DNA from: Clostridium sp. CAG:302
Lineage (GTDB): Bacteria > Bacillota_I > Bacilli_A > RF39 > UBA660
Direction of reading: 5' to 3'
Assembly (NCBI GenBank): GCA_000431795.1
Contig: FR887373.1
Span: 30,030 to 53,699, forward strand
Length of the DNA: 23,670 bases
A program made the position numbers and the translations under genes. Below are positions 7,319-15,684 of the stretch, one piece after another (the first letter of the stretch is position 1; each line of letters opens with the position of its first letter). The notes beneath the pieces were generated by a model. That model saw nothing but the letters and a program-made list of their open reading frames with translations, did no database searches and was not told where the DNA came from.

Positions 7319-8650
7319 ATGAATTATGCAAGATGGGCTACTAAAGAGGAAATGTTAAAATTTCTCAAAGAAGTAGATATTAATTCAGATATCAAAAAAT
7401 CAGGAATACCAATGGGATATGATAAAAATAAATTATATATAAAAGATGATAATTCTCATACTATTATTATTGGTGCTCCTGGTAGTGGTAAAACACAAGG
7501 TGTTATGTTACCACAAATTAAACTTGCTATTAAGGCTGGAGAATCATTATTTATTAATGATGTAAAAGGGGAAATTTTAGATGAGATAGGTGGTGAATTA
7601 AAAAATAATAATTATAATATTATAGTATTAGACTATGCTAATCTAGAAAAAGGAAACTATTATAATGTACTTACTTTTCCTTATGAATTATATAAAAATA
7701 ATAATATGGATAAGGCTATTGAAATGTTAGAGAATATTGGATATTATTTATTACATGATAGTAATGATAATTCTGATATATTCTGGGAAAATACTGCAAT
7801 AGAATATTTTGTTGGTCTTGTTTTATACTTATTTGATAAGGCTAAAGAAGATGAAATTAATTTAAATAGTGTAGTTTCTTTATCTGAGCAAATAAATAAT
7901 AGCAAAGAAAATATTATTGATACAATAGATAGAAACTCTAGTACATATCAATATTTGTTTAATACACTTGGCACTGCTCCTGAAACGAAAGCTGGTATTT
8001 TAGTAACATTTAATCAAAGAATTAAAAAGTTTGTTACTAAAGAAAGATTATCTAATGCAATGTCTAAAACAGACTTTGACATGACTAATATTGGTAATGA
8101 AAAAACTGCAATTATAGTGATAAGTGGTATTTCAAGTTATGTTAATAATTTAATTACTATATTATTGGATCAAATCTTTTGTAGTGTTCAATTATATGGA
8201 AATAAAAATGATAGATTTAACTTAGTTATTGATGAATTTGATAGTTTATTACCTATAGTAGATTTTTATAGTAAGTTTAATTATGCTAGAGGAATTAATA
8301 TTAAAATTACTGCTTTTGTTAAAAACTTTACTAATTTAAATAATGTTTATGGTAGTAAAAATACTGAATTAATTAGAATGTGCTTTGATAATACTATTTA
8401 TCTATTAGCAAATGATTTATATACTCTAGAAGAAGTAAGTAAATTATGCGGTAATACTAATAAAGGACCTCTTATTTCAATTGAAGAGTTAAAAACTATA
8501 GATTTCTTTAATGAGGTTATTTTAGTTCCTAGAATGATGCCTATTAAAACTAAAGTTCTTCCTGATTATGAAATAGAATGGAATGTGGATAATTCTATTT
8601 TAGATATTCCTAAGCTTGAAAAAATTGAGGTTAAAATATTTAATATATAA
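7319..8650 (+). CDS. VirD4/TraG-like coupling ATPase, soluble orphan
   Basis: This 443-residue P-loop ATPase resembles type IV secretion coupling proteins, which feed DNA into conjugation channels. Walker A is GAPGSGKT at 52-59, followed by FINDVKGEILDEIGGEL, the typical VirD4 segment after the P-loop. Walker B ends in DE (305-306, LVIDEFDSLLP), and the C-terminal part resembles the TraM-recognition domain. It lacks the N-terminal membrane helices of classical VirD4. No relaxase, VirB4 or pilus gene is in the window, so the partner system is elsewhere or absent. ATG 7319 is chosen over the TTG at 7262 because AAAGGAG lies 8 bases upstream and the 19 extra residues overlap the promoter. It is divergent from an AraC-type gene. 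A role in conjugation is inferred from family only. Confidence 0.85.
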   Translation: MNYARWATKEEMLKFLKEVDINSDIKKSGIPMGYDKNKLYIKDDNSHTIIIGAPGSGKTQGVMLPQIKLAIKAGESLFINDVKGEILDEIGGELKNNNYNIIVLDYANLEKGNYYNVLTFPYELYKNNNMDKAIEMLENIGYYLLHDSNDNSDIFWENTAIEYFVGLVLYLFDKAKEDEINLNSVVSLSEQINNSKENIIDTIDRNSSTYQYLFNTLGTAPETKAGILVTFNQRIKKFVTKERLSNAMSKTDFDMTNIGNEKTAIIVISGISSYVNNLITILLDQIFCSVQLYGNKNDRFNLVIDEFDSLLPIVDFYSKFNYARGINIKITAFVKNFTNLNNVYGSKNTELIRMCFDNTIYLLANDLYTLEEVSKLCGNTNKGPLISIEELKTIDFFNEVILVPRMMPIKTKVLPDYEIEWNVDNSILDIPKLEKIEVKIFNI

Positions 8651-8658
8651 ATTAATAA

Positions 8659-8709
8659 ATTAAACTGATGATGAGAAAAAATAAATAAATTAATCATCAT
8701 CAGTTTAAT
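8659..8709. terminator. Long perfect hairpin after the VirD4-like gene
   Basis: A 16-bp perfect inverted repeat (8659-8674 with 8694-8709) surrounds a 19-base A-rich loop, 9 bases after the stop. It lacks a continuous T-run, so it could be a terminator, an RNA-stabilising structure or a protein-binding site. Confidence 0.55.
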
Positions 8710-8781
8710 AATATATTGCTATTGTTGTTGTAAAATTTTGTAAAGTTTAAATAATTTATATAATTGTTTAATATTTTGTGA

Positions 8782-8787
8782 TATTAT
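8782..8787 (+). promoter_or_regulatory. Candidate -10 box for the HIT/unknown gene pair
   Basis: TATTAT is preceded by TG at the extended -10 position, 33 bases before the HIT start codon. A second possibility is TATAAT at 8759-8764. No good -35 was found for either. Confidence 0.4.
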
Positions 8788-8819
8788 TGAAGTAGAGAAT
8801 ATACTAAAAGGAGTTAGAT

Positions 8820-9257
8820 ATGGAATTATATAAAGGAAAATATTGGGATGTAATATTTGGCGTATGGTGCCAAGATCATCCTGGATATTGTATTATTAGT
8901 AGCGATAAAGAATCATTAAGTGATTTAAGTCCAGAAGAATGGCAAGAGTTAGGCAAATTAGAAAAAGAACTAGAAAGAGTATGTAAAAAATTATTTAACG
9001 CCACTATGTTTAATTTTTGTTGTTTAATGAATAATGCCTATAGAGATAATGAGAAACCGCATGTACATTATCATTTTGTGCCTAGATATAAAAATGAACT
9101 AAAATTATTTGACAAAATATATAAAGATCGTCATTTTGGATATAACTTTTGGAAATGGTCTTTAAGTAAATTTAAAAGTCAAAAAGATCCTTTTACAGAA
9201 GAAGAAAGAAAACAAATATTTGAAATGATGAAAAAAGAATTCAGAATAGATGAATAA
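8820..9257 (+). CDS. HIT-family nucleotide hydrolase or transferase
   Basis: The 145-residue protein carries the histidine-triad motif HVHYHF (H81, H83, H85) followed by VPRYK, which defines HIT proteins. These act on nucleoside phosphates such as Ap4A or aminoacyl/acyl adenylates through a nucleotidyl-His intermediate. The N-terminal part (IFGVWCQDHPGYCIISSD) matches the strand that lines the nucleotide pocket in Ap4A-type members. AAGGAG precedes the ATG. The stop is 14 bases before the start of the next gene, so both are very likely co-transcribed. Substrate is unknown. Pairing with an unknown large protein is atypical for a housekeeping HIT gene. Confidence 0.85.
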   Translation: MELYKGKYWDVIFGVWCQDHPGYCIISSDKESLSDLSPEEWQELGKLEKELERVCKKLFNATMFNFCCLMNNAYRDNEKPHVHYHFVPRYKNELKLFDKIYKDRHFGYNFWKWSLSKFKSQKDPFTEEERKQIFEMMKKEFRIDE

Positions 9258-9271
9258 AGGAGCAATGTTTT

Positions 9272-11290
9272 ATGAAAAGAATTGATAAGAAGATGATTTG
9301 TGATTATATTAATAGTTTACTTAAAGACAGATGTTATGTTGGACTCCATTCAATTGTGGATTCACCTACGACATCAAATCCATATATAAATCTACCAAAA
9401 AAAGAAAAAGCTTACAGTATATTAAAGAATGGTCTAATAAATAGTCGTGGTGGTAGTATGAATCGCACCGTAAGATTTTTTGGAGATCTTTCTGGAGCAA
9501 CAGCAGATATTAAAAACAAAATGAGTGAATACTATGAAGGAATAAATAGTAGAACAGGTGAAAATTATGTAGTAGTTGTTGCAATACCATATTTTTTTGA
9601 TGGTGCTGATGGTAAAAAATATTTTGGTGGATATAAAAATTATGATTCACAAGCACAATTCAATGAGGATATAGAGTGTTATACAGATTATAAATTTTCG
9701 TATTTAATTCCTTCCGAAATGATATTAGGATATTATACCTATGATGATAATGAAAAAACTGTAACTTTTTTTCAAAATCCTAGATATTATTCCAATTTGT
9801 CAGAAGAAGAAAAAATTAAGTTTGCAGAAGCAATCTTTAAAAATGATGTTGCAAGATTAGACATTAATAATCCGAAGGTTATAGCTAAAATGGAAAAATA
9901 TTTAAAAGAACATCCTAAAGCATCTCAAACTTACGTCCCATGTAGAACGATGAATCAATATTTTTCACTAAAAGAATTAGAATTAATACATAGTCGTAAT
10001 ACCAAGAAAGATTCATATAGAGAAGAAGATTTTATAGTACAAACAATAAGTACTTTGCCAATACAATTAGAATATCCTGATTTTAGTATTCATGATGTAA
10101 TTTGTTATAGATTTGCAAAAGCACAATTTCCAAATGGTGAACAGGCTTATTTTATTGAATATAAGAAAGCATTAGATGATACTGGAAAAGAAACTGATTG
10201 TTATGCAATTTTAGAAAATATAAATGGTATTTTTTGTAAAAGTAGCGCAAAAATAGATTATAATCTATTAAATCAAAATGTAATAAGAGAAATGAATCTT
10301 GAAACACTTCCAACCATTGTAACTATGAAAGGATCTAAAAGAACAGAAGAAATACTGATTGAAAACTATAAACGAAATGAAAAACATTTAGAAAAAAAAG
10401 TAGGAGGTGGAGGTGCAGATAGCAAGCCACTTAAACAAGAACAACAAGTAGAGGGACAACTACAAGATATATATATTATTTTACCTACTGTAACTGAGAC
10501 AAATGAAAGTTTTATTAGTATTAATAAATTAGCTGTTGACTTTAGATTTTATGGTAAATTTGCAAGTTTTTCAGAAACACATGAAAAACAAGATGTACCT
10601 GCTCATCATGAGAATTCATATTCACATGAATATAAAATATTAAATTCATGTGAACTAGATGAAAAAGCAGTTCAAGATATTATTAGTTATTTAAATGAAC
10701 AATCAAAAGGAGAAGAACATTTTAGTGCAAGTAGAATACATGAATTGGTATCAGGAAATGTCAGATTTAATTTTATTCCTGCAAGTGATGCTCAATATGG
10801 TTTGGCAACAAATCAAACATTAAAACAAATATATTTACCTTCAAAAATAGGACACGAAAGAGTAGAAACACAAGAAATGCTACAGAGATTTATGAACAGA
10901 ACAGCCTTTGGAATGGTTAAGTGTGTTAGTGAATTTGGTGTACATTATGGTGAAATAAAACCATTATTAAGAGAAATAGACAAAGAAAAATTAAATCTTA
11001 TAATTAGTGAAAATAAATTATTAAGAACACGTGAAGATTATCCTTTTGTTGAAGAAATAGTACCATATGTTACAGATAGTTATGAATTAGATACAGCTAT
11101 AGATTTGTTAAAAAAGCAGAATAATGAGTTAAAAAAATTGCAACCATTAACACTAGAACAATTAGAAGAAAAAAGAAAAAGAGAAATTCAAGTATTTTCA
11201 GATTTTTTCTCATCTATTGGTGCGGATGTAAATGTTGATACCCTTATACAAAATGAAATAAATAATTTTCAGACAAAAAGAAGTAAATAA
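9272..11290 (+). CDS. Large protein of unknown function, second gene of a HIT-linked pair
   Basis: I do not recognise this 672-residue protein. The N-terminal ~170 residues contain YVGLHS (H26), KAYSILKNGL, a basic NRTVRFFGD stretch, a hydrophobic strand (VVVVAIPYFF) and FSYLIPSEMILGYY. The His-Ser start, the ILKNGL helix and a late Ser-Glu recall ADP-ribosyltransferase-like folds, but this is weak and by eye only. A Gly-rich linker at about 377-383 separates the C-terminal half, which contains a His-rich patch and ends in a charged, probably coiled-coil region (about 600-650). There is no signal peptide and no membrane helix. The start at 9272 follows AAAGGAG. Codon choice is richer in A-ending codons (ACA, ATA, GCA) than in polC or polA, hinting at transfer. 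No clear terminator follows. Confidence 0.85.
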   Translation: MKRIDKKMICDYINSLLKDRCYVGLHSIVDSPTTSNPYINLPKKEKAYSILKNGLINSRGGSMNRTVRFFGDLSGATADIKNKMSEYYEGINSRTGENYVVVVAIPYFFDGADGKKYFGGYKNYDSQAQFNEDIECYTDYKFSYLIPSEMILGYYTYDDNEKTVTFFQNPRYYSNLSEEEKIKFAEAIFKNDVARLDINNPKVIAKMEKYLKEHPKASQTYVPCRTMNQYFSLKELELIHSRNTKKDSYREEDFIVQTISTLPIQLEYPDFSIHDVICYRFAKAQFPNGEQAYFIEYKKALDDTGKETDCYAILENINGIFCKSSAKIDYNLLNQNVIREMNLETLPTIVTMKGSKRTEEILIENYKRNEKHLEKKVGGGGADSKPLKQEQQVEGQLQDIYIILPTVTETNESFISINKLAVDFRFYGKFASFSETHEKQDVPAHHENSYSHEYKILNSCELDEKAVQDIISYLNEQSKGEEHFSASRIHELVSGNVRFNFIPASDAQYGLATNQTLKQIYLPSKIGHERVETQEMLQRFMNRTAFGMVKCVSEFGVHYGEIKPLLREIDKEKLNLIISENKLLRTREDYPFVEEIVPYVTDSYELDTAIDLLKKQNNELKKLQPLTLEQLEEKRKREIQVFSDFFSSIGADVNVDTLIQNEINNFQTKRSK

Positions 11291-11332
11291 AATATATAAA
11301 TAATTCAAAATTTTAATAATGAATATTATAGA

Positions 11333-11361
11333 TTGTAAAAGTATTAAAAAAAATATGTAAT
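11333..11361 (+). promoter_or_regulatory. Promoter of the YdcF-like gene
   Basis: TTGTAA (11333-11338) and TGTAAT (11356-11361) are separated by 17 bases, and the start codon lies 31 bases downstream. Confidence 0.55.
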
Positions 11362-11392
11362 AAAAAAGCAAAAATAGGGGAGATGTAAAAAA

Positions 11393-11950
11393 ATGAATAC
11401 TATAAAGGATATTACTGATTTTATATTCTTAGGAAAAGATATAGAACAGTTATCACACTATGATTTATTAATCATAAATGCTGATTGGGCAGAAGAACAA
11501 TTAGCTAAAGATATGAAACTAATGCTAGATAAAAATATTATAGATAATAATACTACATTTATTATATGTGATGGTCATGGTACTACTAATAGACGTAATG
11601 CTAATATACTAATAGACTATTTAAAAAGAGAAGGATTAACAAATAAAATAATTGTTAGTGATAAATATATTAGTAATCCAGAAATATTAAAGAATATTGA
11701 TAAATTAGTAGATATTAATAAATATAATAGAATACTTAGAATAGCTAAAGACTTTGTAGCTAGAAGATGGTATATGAATGCTAAAAAATATAATTTTCCT
11801 ATAGAAAAATGTGATTTTTATGGGGTAGTAGATAACAGAAATATTAGTAAAAATGATTGGTATAAAAGTGAAGCCGGTATTAATCAAGTAATGAAAGAAT
11901 TTATAAATATTGGACAACAAACTATTGATAAAGAGTTAAGCATAAGATAA
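11393..11950 (+). CDS. Possible YdcF/DUF218-like protein
   Basis: This is a 185-residue soluble protein. The order of elements resembles the DUF218 (YdcF/SanA) fold. First comes a strand with a possible nucleotide-binding role (YDLLIINADWAEEQLAKDM), then a second strand (TFIICDGHGTTNRRNANI) and an alternating helix-strand unit (EGLTNKIIVSD). Last is RILRIAKDFVARRWYMNAKK, which resembles the conserved Arg-rich helix of that family. Known relatives bind nucleotides or affect envelope integrity, but no reaction is established. Many members have a membrane anchor; this one has none. An AGGGGAGATG ribosome binding site precedes the ATG. It has its own promoter and a strong terminator. The family call is moderate only. 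Confidence 0.6.
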   Translation: MNTIKDITDFIFLGKDIEQLSHYDLLIINADWAEEQLAKDMKLMLDKNIIDNNTTFIICDGHGTTNRRNANILIDYLKREGLTNKIIVSDKYISNPEILKNIDKLVDINKYNRILRIAKDFVARRWYMNAKKYNFPIEKCDFYGVVDNRNISKNDWYKSEAGINQVMKEFINIGQQTIDKELSIR

Positions 11951-11954
11951 ACTT

Positions 11955-11990
11955 AAATATGAAGACTATTTTATAGTCTTCATATTTTTC
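11955..11990 (+). terminator. Rho-independent terminator after the YdcF-like gene
   Basis: A 14-bp perfect stem (11955-11968 with 11974-11987) with loop TTTTA ends in a short T-run, right after the stop codon. Confidence 0.85.
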
Positions 11991-12040
11991 ATTAAAGACC
12001 TTAGGCTTTAATGATAGTGAGAGACTACAGGCTCGAACTA
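11990..12040 (+). repeat. Array of two AC...AGG-loop hairpins upstream of polA
   Basis: The variable hairpin has an 8-bp stem (11990-11997 with 12006-12013) and loop ACCTTAGG. The terminal hairpin at 12015-12040 pairs TAGT with ACTA, has GA opposite GA, then GAG with CTC around ACTACAGG. Twenty-five bases here (12015-12039) are identical to 72-96 before polC. The array lies between the preceding terminator and the polA -10 box at 12084. Confidence 0.85.
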
Positions 12041-12072
12041 ATAAAATATCTTATAAATACTTTATTTTAAGT

Positions 12073-12089
12073 CTTTTTTTTAGTATAAT
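12073..12089 (+). promoter_or_regulatory. polA promoter, -10 region
   Basis: TATAAT at 12084-12089 is preceded by C, eight T and AG, identical to the polC promoter region (144-160). The -35 match is poor (TTTATT at 12061-12066, 17-base spacing). Confidence 0.65.
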
Positions 12090-12115
12090 TATATATAGAA
12101 AGACTTGGTGATATA

Positions 12116-14695
12116 ATGAAAAAAATAGTACTTGTAGATGGTAATAATCTTTTGTTTAGAAGTTATTATGCTACGGCTTATACAGGTAATATAATGAGAA
12201 ATAAAGAAGGATTTCCTACTAATGGAGTGTATGGTTTTGTTAATATGATTAATAAAATTATTTCTGACGAAAAACCTGAATATATGATGGTGGCTTTTGA
12301 TATAGGTAAAACTTTTAGACATGAAAAATATGAAAGATACAAAGATGGAAGAAGAGAGACTCCTGATGACTTAAAAGTACAATTTCCTGTAGCTAAAAAG
12401 ATACTTACTGCGATGGGAATTAAGTATCTAGAATGTGCGGGATATGAGGCTGATGATATTATAGGTACTATATCTATGTGGTGTGAAAAAGATCCTGAGT
12501 ATGAAGCTTTAATAGTAAGTAGTGATAAAGATCTACTACAACTAATTAGTGATGAAACAGTAGTTAAATTACTTAAAACTAAAGACTATATTTGGATGGA
12601 TAAAAAGACATTTAATGATACTTATGGATTTGATCCTATTCATATGATAGATTTAAAAGCATTAATGGGTGATGCTTCTGATAATATACCTGGGGTTAAA
12701 GGTATTGGTGAAAAGGGAGCTATTAAATTAGTTAGTGAATATAAAACTATAGATAATATATATGAAAATATAGATAAAATTAAAGGTGCAATGCAAATTA
12801 AACTTATTGACGGTAAGGAAGATGCATATTACAGTAAAGACTTAGTTACTATATACAGAGAAGTTCCTTTAGATATTACTTTTGATGATTTATTATATAA
12901 GGGTGAGAATGCTGATGAATTAATAGATATTTATAATGATTTAGGTTTTTATTCTCTTCTTAGAAAGATTAATACTAGTGATATTAAAAAGGAAAAAAGT
13001 AGAGAGGAAAAATTTAAAATTATATCTGATATTAATGATGTTAAAATTAGTGAGGATACCTCTATATACTTAGATACTACTATTGGTAATTATCATGATG
13101 CTGAAATACTTGGTATTGCTTTATATAATAGTACTTTATCTTGCTATATACCTTTTGATATATTTAAGAATAACACTAGTATTTTAGATACTGATTATAA
13201 TTTATCTACTTATGATTATAAAAAATTAATTGTAGTATTTAATAAATATGGTATTAAAGTACCTAATATTAATTTTGATACTATGATTAGTGCTTATTTA
13301 CTTAATTATGAAACTAAAGATGATATCTGCTACTTAGCAAATAAATTAGAAGTAGAAATTCCTAGTTATGATAAAAAAGAAGTTGTTACTACTGAAGAAG
13401 CCGCTAGAAGAGCTATTCTTAAAGCTAGGTTTATATATAATACTAAAGATAAATTATATGAAAATATGAAAAAGGAAGATAATATTTATTTATTTGAAAG
13501 TATTGAAATGCCTCTTACTAAAGTTCTTGCTAACATGGAAATCGAAGGTATTAGAGTAGACAAGAAAGTTCTTGAAGAGATGGGTACTGAAATTAAAATT
13601 AAATTGGAAATTCTAACTAGAGATATTTATAACTATGCTGGCGAAGAGTTTAATATTAATTCTCCTAAACAACTAGGTGAAATACTTTTTGATAAGTTAA
13701 AACTACCTGGAGCTAAGAAAAATAAGAATGGATATGCTACTGATATTGATGTACTTAAGAAACTTACGGAATATCCTATAATTAATAAAATATTGGAATA
13801 TAGGGCTCTTGCTAAATTATATTCTACTTATATAGATGGTATTATTTCTACTATTAGAAAAGATGGTAAAATTCATACTATCTATACACAAACTCTTACT
13901 AGAACAGGAAGACTATCTTCAATTGAACCTAATTTACAGAATATTCCTATGAGAAGTGAATATGGAAGATTAATTAGAAAAGCTTTTATACCAGAAAATA
14001 ATAGTGTTATACTATCCTCTGACTACTCGCAAATTGAACTTAGGGTATTTGCTCATTTATCTGGGGTTAATGATTTGATTAATGCTTTTAAAGAAGGTGT
14101 TGATATTCATACTAAAACCGCTATGGATATATTTAAAGTACCTATGGAAGGCGTTACAAAGAATATGCGTAGACAAGCTAAGGCTGTTAACTTTGGTATT
14201 TTATATGGTATTAGTAGTTATGGATTAGCTGAAGATATTGGTATTCCTGTTAAAGAGGCTAAAGAGTTTATTAATAAATACTTTGAAACTTATCCTGGTG
14301 TTAAAGATTATATGGATAAAGAAATAGATGAAGCTAAGAGAACTGGTTATGTTAAAACTATTATGAATAGAAAGAGAGTTATTGAAGAACTTAAAAGTTC
14401 TAACTATAAGGTAAGAAGTATGGGAGAAAGAATGGCTCTTAATACTCCAGTTCAAGGAAGTGCCTCTGATATTTTGAAGAAGGCTATGGTAGAAATTAAT
14501 AATATTTTTGAAAAGGAAAATATAAAAAGTAAGATGTTACTTCAAGTACACGATGAACTTATATTTAATGTGTATAATGATGAAATAGATAAAGTTAAAG
14601 ATATTGTGTATAATACAATGACTAAGGTATTTGAACTTAAAGTACCATTAGATGTAGATATTGAGTTGGGAAATAATTGGTATGAAGCAAAATAA
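12116..14695 (+). CDS. polA: DNA polymerase I
   Basis: The 859-residue polymerase I fills gaps, removes RNA primers and serves repair. The N-terminal 5'-nuclease (1 to about 290) shows VDGNNLLFR, GYEADDIIGT, SSDKDLLQLI and GDASDNIPGVKGIGEKGA. The middle domain (about 300-460) is a degenerate 3'-5' exonuclease: the usual DTE reads DTT (YLDTTIGNYHD), as expected for many Gram-positive Pol I enzymes without proofreading. The polymerase domain has motif A DYSQIELR (D636), motif B RRQAKAVNFGILYG and motif C VHDE (H812-E814), and ends in the usual GNNWYEAK. The ATG follows GGTGAT. It is probably co-transcribed with mutM, 62 bases downstream. Confidence 0.98.
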   Translation: MKKIVLVDGNNLLFRSYYATAYTGNIMRNKEGFPTNGVYGFVNMINKIISDEKPEYMMVAFDIGKTFRHEKYERYKDGRRETPDDLKVQFPVAKKILTAMGIKYLECAGYEADDIIGTISMWCEKDPEYEALIVSSDKDLLQLISDETVVKLLKTKDYIWMDKKTFNDTYGFDPIHMIDLKALMGDASDNIPGVKGIGEKGAIKLVSEYKTIDNIYENIDKIKGAMQIKLIDGKEDAYYSKDLVTIYREVPLDITFDDLLYKGENADELIDIYNDLGFYSLLRKINTSDIKKEKSREEKFKIISDINDVKISEDTSIYLDTTIGNYHDAEILGIALYNSTLSCYIPFDIFKNNTSILDTDYNLSTYDYKKLIVVFNKYGIKVPNINFDTMISAYLLNYETKDDICYLANKLEVEIPSYDKKEVVTTEEAARRAILKARFIYNTKDKLYENMKKEDNIYLFESIEMPLTKVLANMEIEGIRVDKKVLEEMGTEIKIKLEILTRDIYNYAGEEFNINSPKQLGEILFDKLKLPGAKKNKNGYATDIDVLKKLTEYPIINKILEYRALAKLYSTYIDGIISTIRKDGKIHTIYTQTLTRTGRLSSIEPNLQNIPMRSEYGRLIRKAFIPENNSVILSSDYSQIELRVFAHLSGVNDLINAFKEGVDIHTKTAMDIFKVPMEGVTKNMRRQAKAVNFGILYGISSYGLAEDIGIPVKEAKEFINKYFETYPGVKDYMDKEIDEAKRTGYVKTIMNRKRVIEELKSSNYKVRSMGERMALNTPVQGSASDILKKAMVEINNIFEKENIKSKMLLQVHDELIFNVYNDEIDKVKDIVYNTMTKVFELKVPLDVDIELGNNWYEAK

Positions 14696-14698
14696 GTA

Positions 14699-14734
14699 AA
14701 ATTATTTCCCGGGAAATAATTTGGGAAATAATTT
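14699..14734. repeat. CCCGGG palindrome plus third half-site between polA and mutM
   Basis: AAATTATTTCCC (14699-14710) is followed directly by its reverse complement GGGAAATAATTT (14711-14722), and then by a second copy of that arm (14723-14734). The first arm can pair with either copy. The CCCGGG core stands out in such AT-rich DNA. A related palindrome is found at 17263-17286. It could be an operator, an RNA structure controlling mutM translation, or a weak attenuator; there is no T-run. Confidence 0.8.
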
Positions 14735-14757
14735 AGCAAAAGAGGTGATAAAGAATT

Positions 14758-15591
14758 ATGCCAGAATTACCTGAAGTAGAAACAGTCAAAGAATCTTTAA
14801 AATTAAGATTAAGTAATAAAAAAATAATTAGAGCTAGAGTTTTATGGGATAATATTATTGCTTATCCTAGTAAAGATGAATTTATTAAAGAAATTGCTAA
14901 TCAAACTATTAGTGATGTTAAAAGGAGAGGAAAATTTTTAATGTTTGATTTAGATGATTATTTTCTACTTTCTCATCTTAGAATGGAAGGTAAATATTTC
15001 TTTAAAAAGATTGGTGATAGTATAGATAAGCATGAGCATGTTATATTTGAATTAGACGATAATACTGAACTCAGATATAGAGATACTAGGAAGTTTGGTA
15101 AAATGTATCTTATTAAAAAAGAAGATATTGATAAAATAGGACCTTTAGTAGAACTTGGTCTTGAACCTTGGGATAATAAACTTACAAGTAAGTATTTACT
15201 TGATAAGTTTAAAAATAAAAGACTACCTATTAAAACTGTACTATTAGATCAAAGTATAATAGTTGGTATCGGAAATATATATGCTGATGAAATATTATTC
15301 TTATGTAAGATTAATCCATTAAAAAAATGCAATTTGATTACTGAAGAGGAAGCTAATAATATAATTAAATATACGAGAAGTGTTCTTGAAGAAGCTATTA
15401 AAATGGGCGGAACTACTATTAGGACTTATAGTTCTGTAGATGGAGTACACGGACTATTTCAAAAAGAACTTTTAGTACATGGAAAAGATAAAGATACTTG
15501 TCCAGAGTGTAATACTAAAATAGAAAAAATTAGAGTGGGTGGAAGAGGTACTTATTATTGTCCTAATTGTCAGAAAACTTATTTACAATAA
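14758..15591 (+). CDS. mutM: Formamidopyrimidine-DNA glycosylase (MutM/Fpg)
   Basis: This glycosylase/AP lyase excises oxidised purines such as 8-oxoguanine. The mature N-terminus PELPEVETV carries the catalytic Pro2 and Glu3. The central part has GRGKFLMF-like sequence (RRGKFLMF) with the conserved Lys, then LLSHLRMEGK. The helix-two-turn-helix motif is VGIGNIYADEILF. The C-terminal zinc finger has C248, C251, C268 and C271 (CPEC, CPNC). The length of 277 residues is normal. AGAGGTGAT precedes the ATG. Placement after polA is common in Firmicutes; coaE, often next, is not found here. A terminator follows. Confidence 0.97.
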   Translation: MPELPEVETVKESLKLRLSNKKIIRARVLWDNIIAYPSKDEFIKEIANQTISDVKRRGKFLMFDLDDYFLLSHLRMEGKYFFKKIGDSIDKHEHVIFELDDNTELRYRDTRKFGKMYLIKKEDIDKIGPLVELGLEPWDNKLTSKYLLDKFKNKRLPIKTVLLDQSIIVGIGNIYADEILFLCKINPLKKCNLITEEEANNIIKYTRSVLEEAIKMGGTTIRTYSSVDGVHGLFQKELLVHGKDKDTCPECNTKIEKIRVGGRGTYYCPNCQKTYLQ

Positions 15592-15605
15592 TTTTACATT
15601 CAATT

Positions 15606-15637
15606 TGTAACCTATTTGGTTACATTTTTCTTTTTTT
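15606..15637 (+). terminator. Rho-independent terminator of polA-mutM
   Basis: A 7-bp stem (TGTAACC with GGTTACA) and loop TATTT are followed by a long T-rich tail, 14 bases after the mutM stop. Confidence 0.85.
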
Positions 15638-15684
15638 ATTGACTTTACTATTATATATATGTTACTTTATGTTTGGTGAAAGTT

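Noticed and set aside
18..12040. CRISPR array or tandem repeats
   Set aside because: Hairpins are few per site and the stems differ in sequence. Spacing is irregular and no cas genes are present.
11990..12040. Plain rho-independent terminators as the explanation of the hairpin arrays
   Set aside because: A proper terminator already precedes the array at 11955, the hairpins lack T-runs, and the 17326 and 21034 arrays lie between divergent genes.
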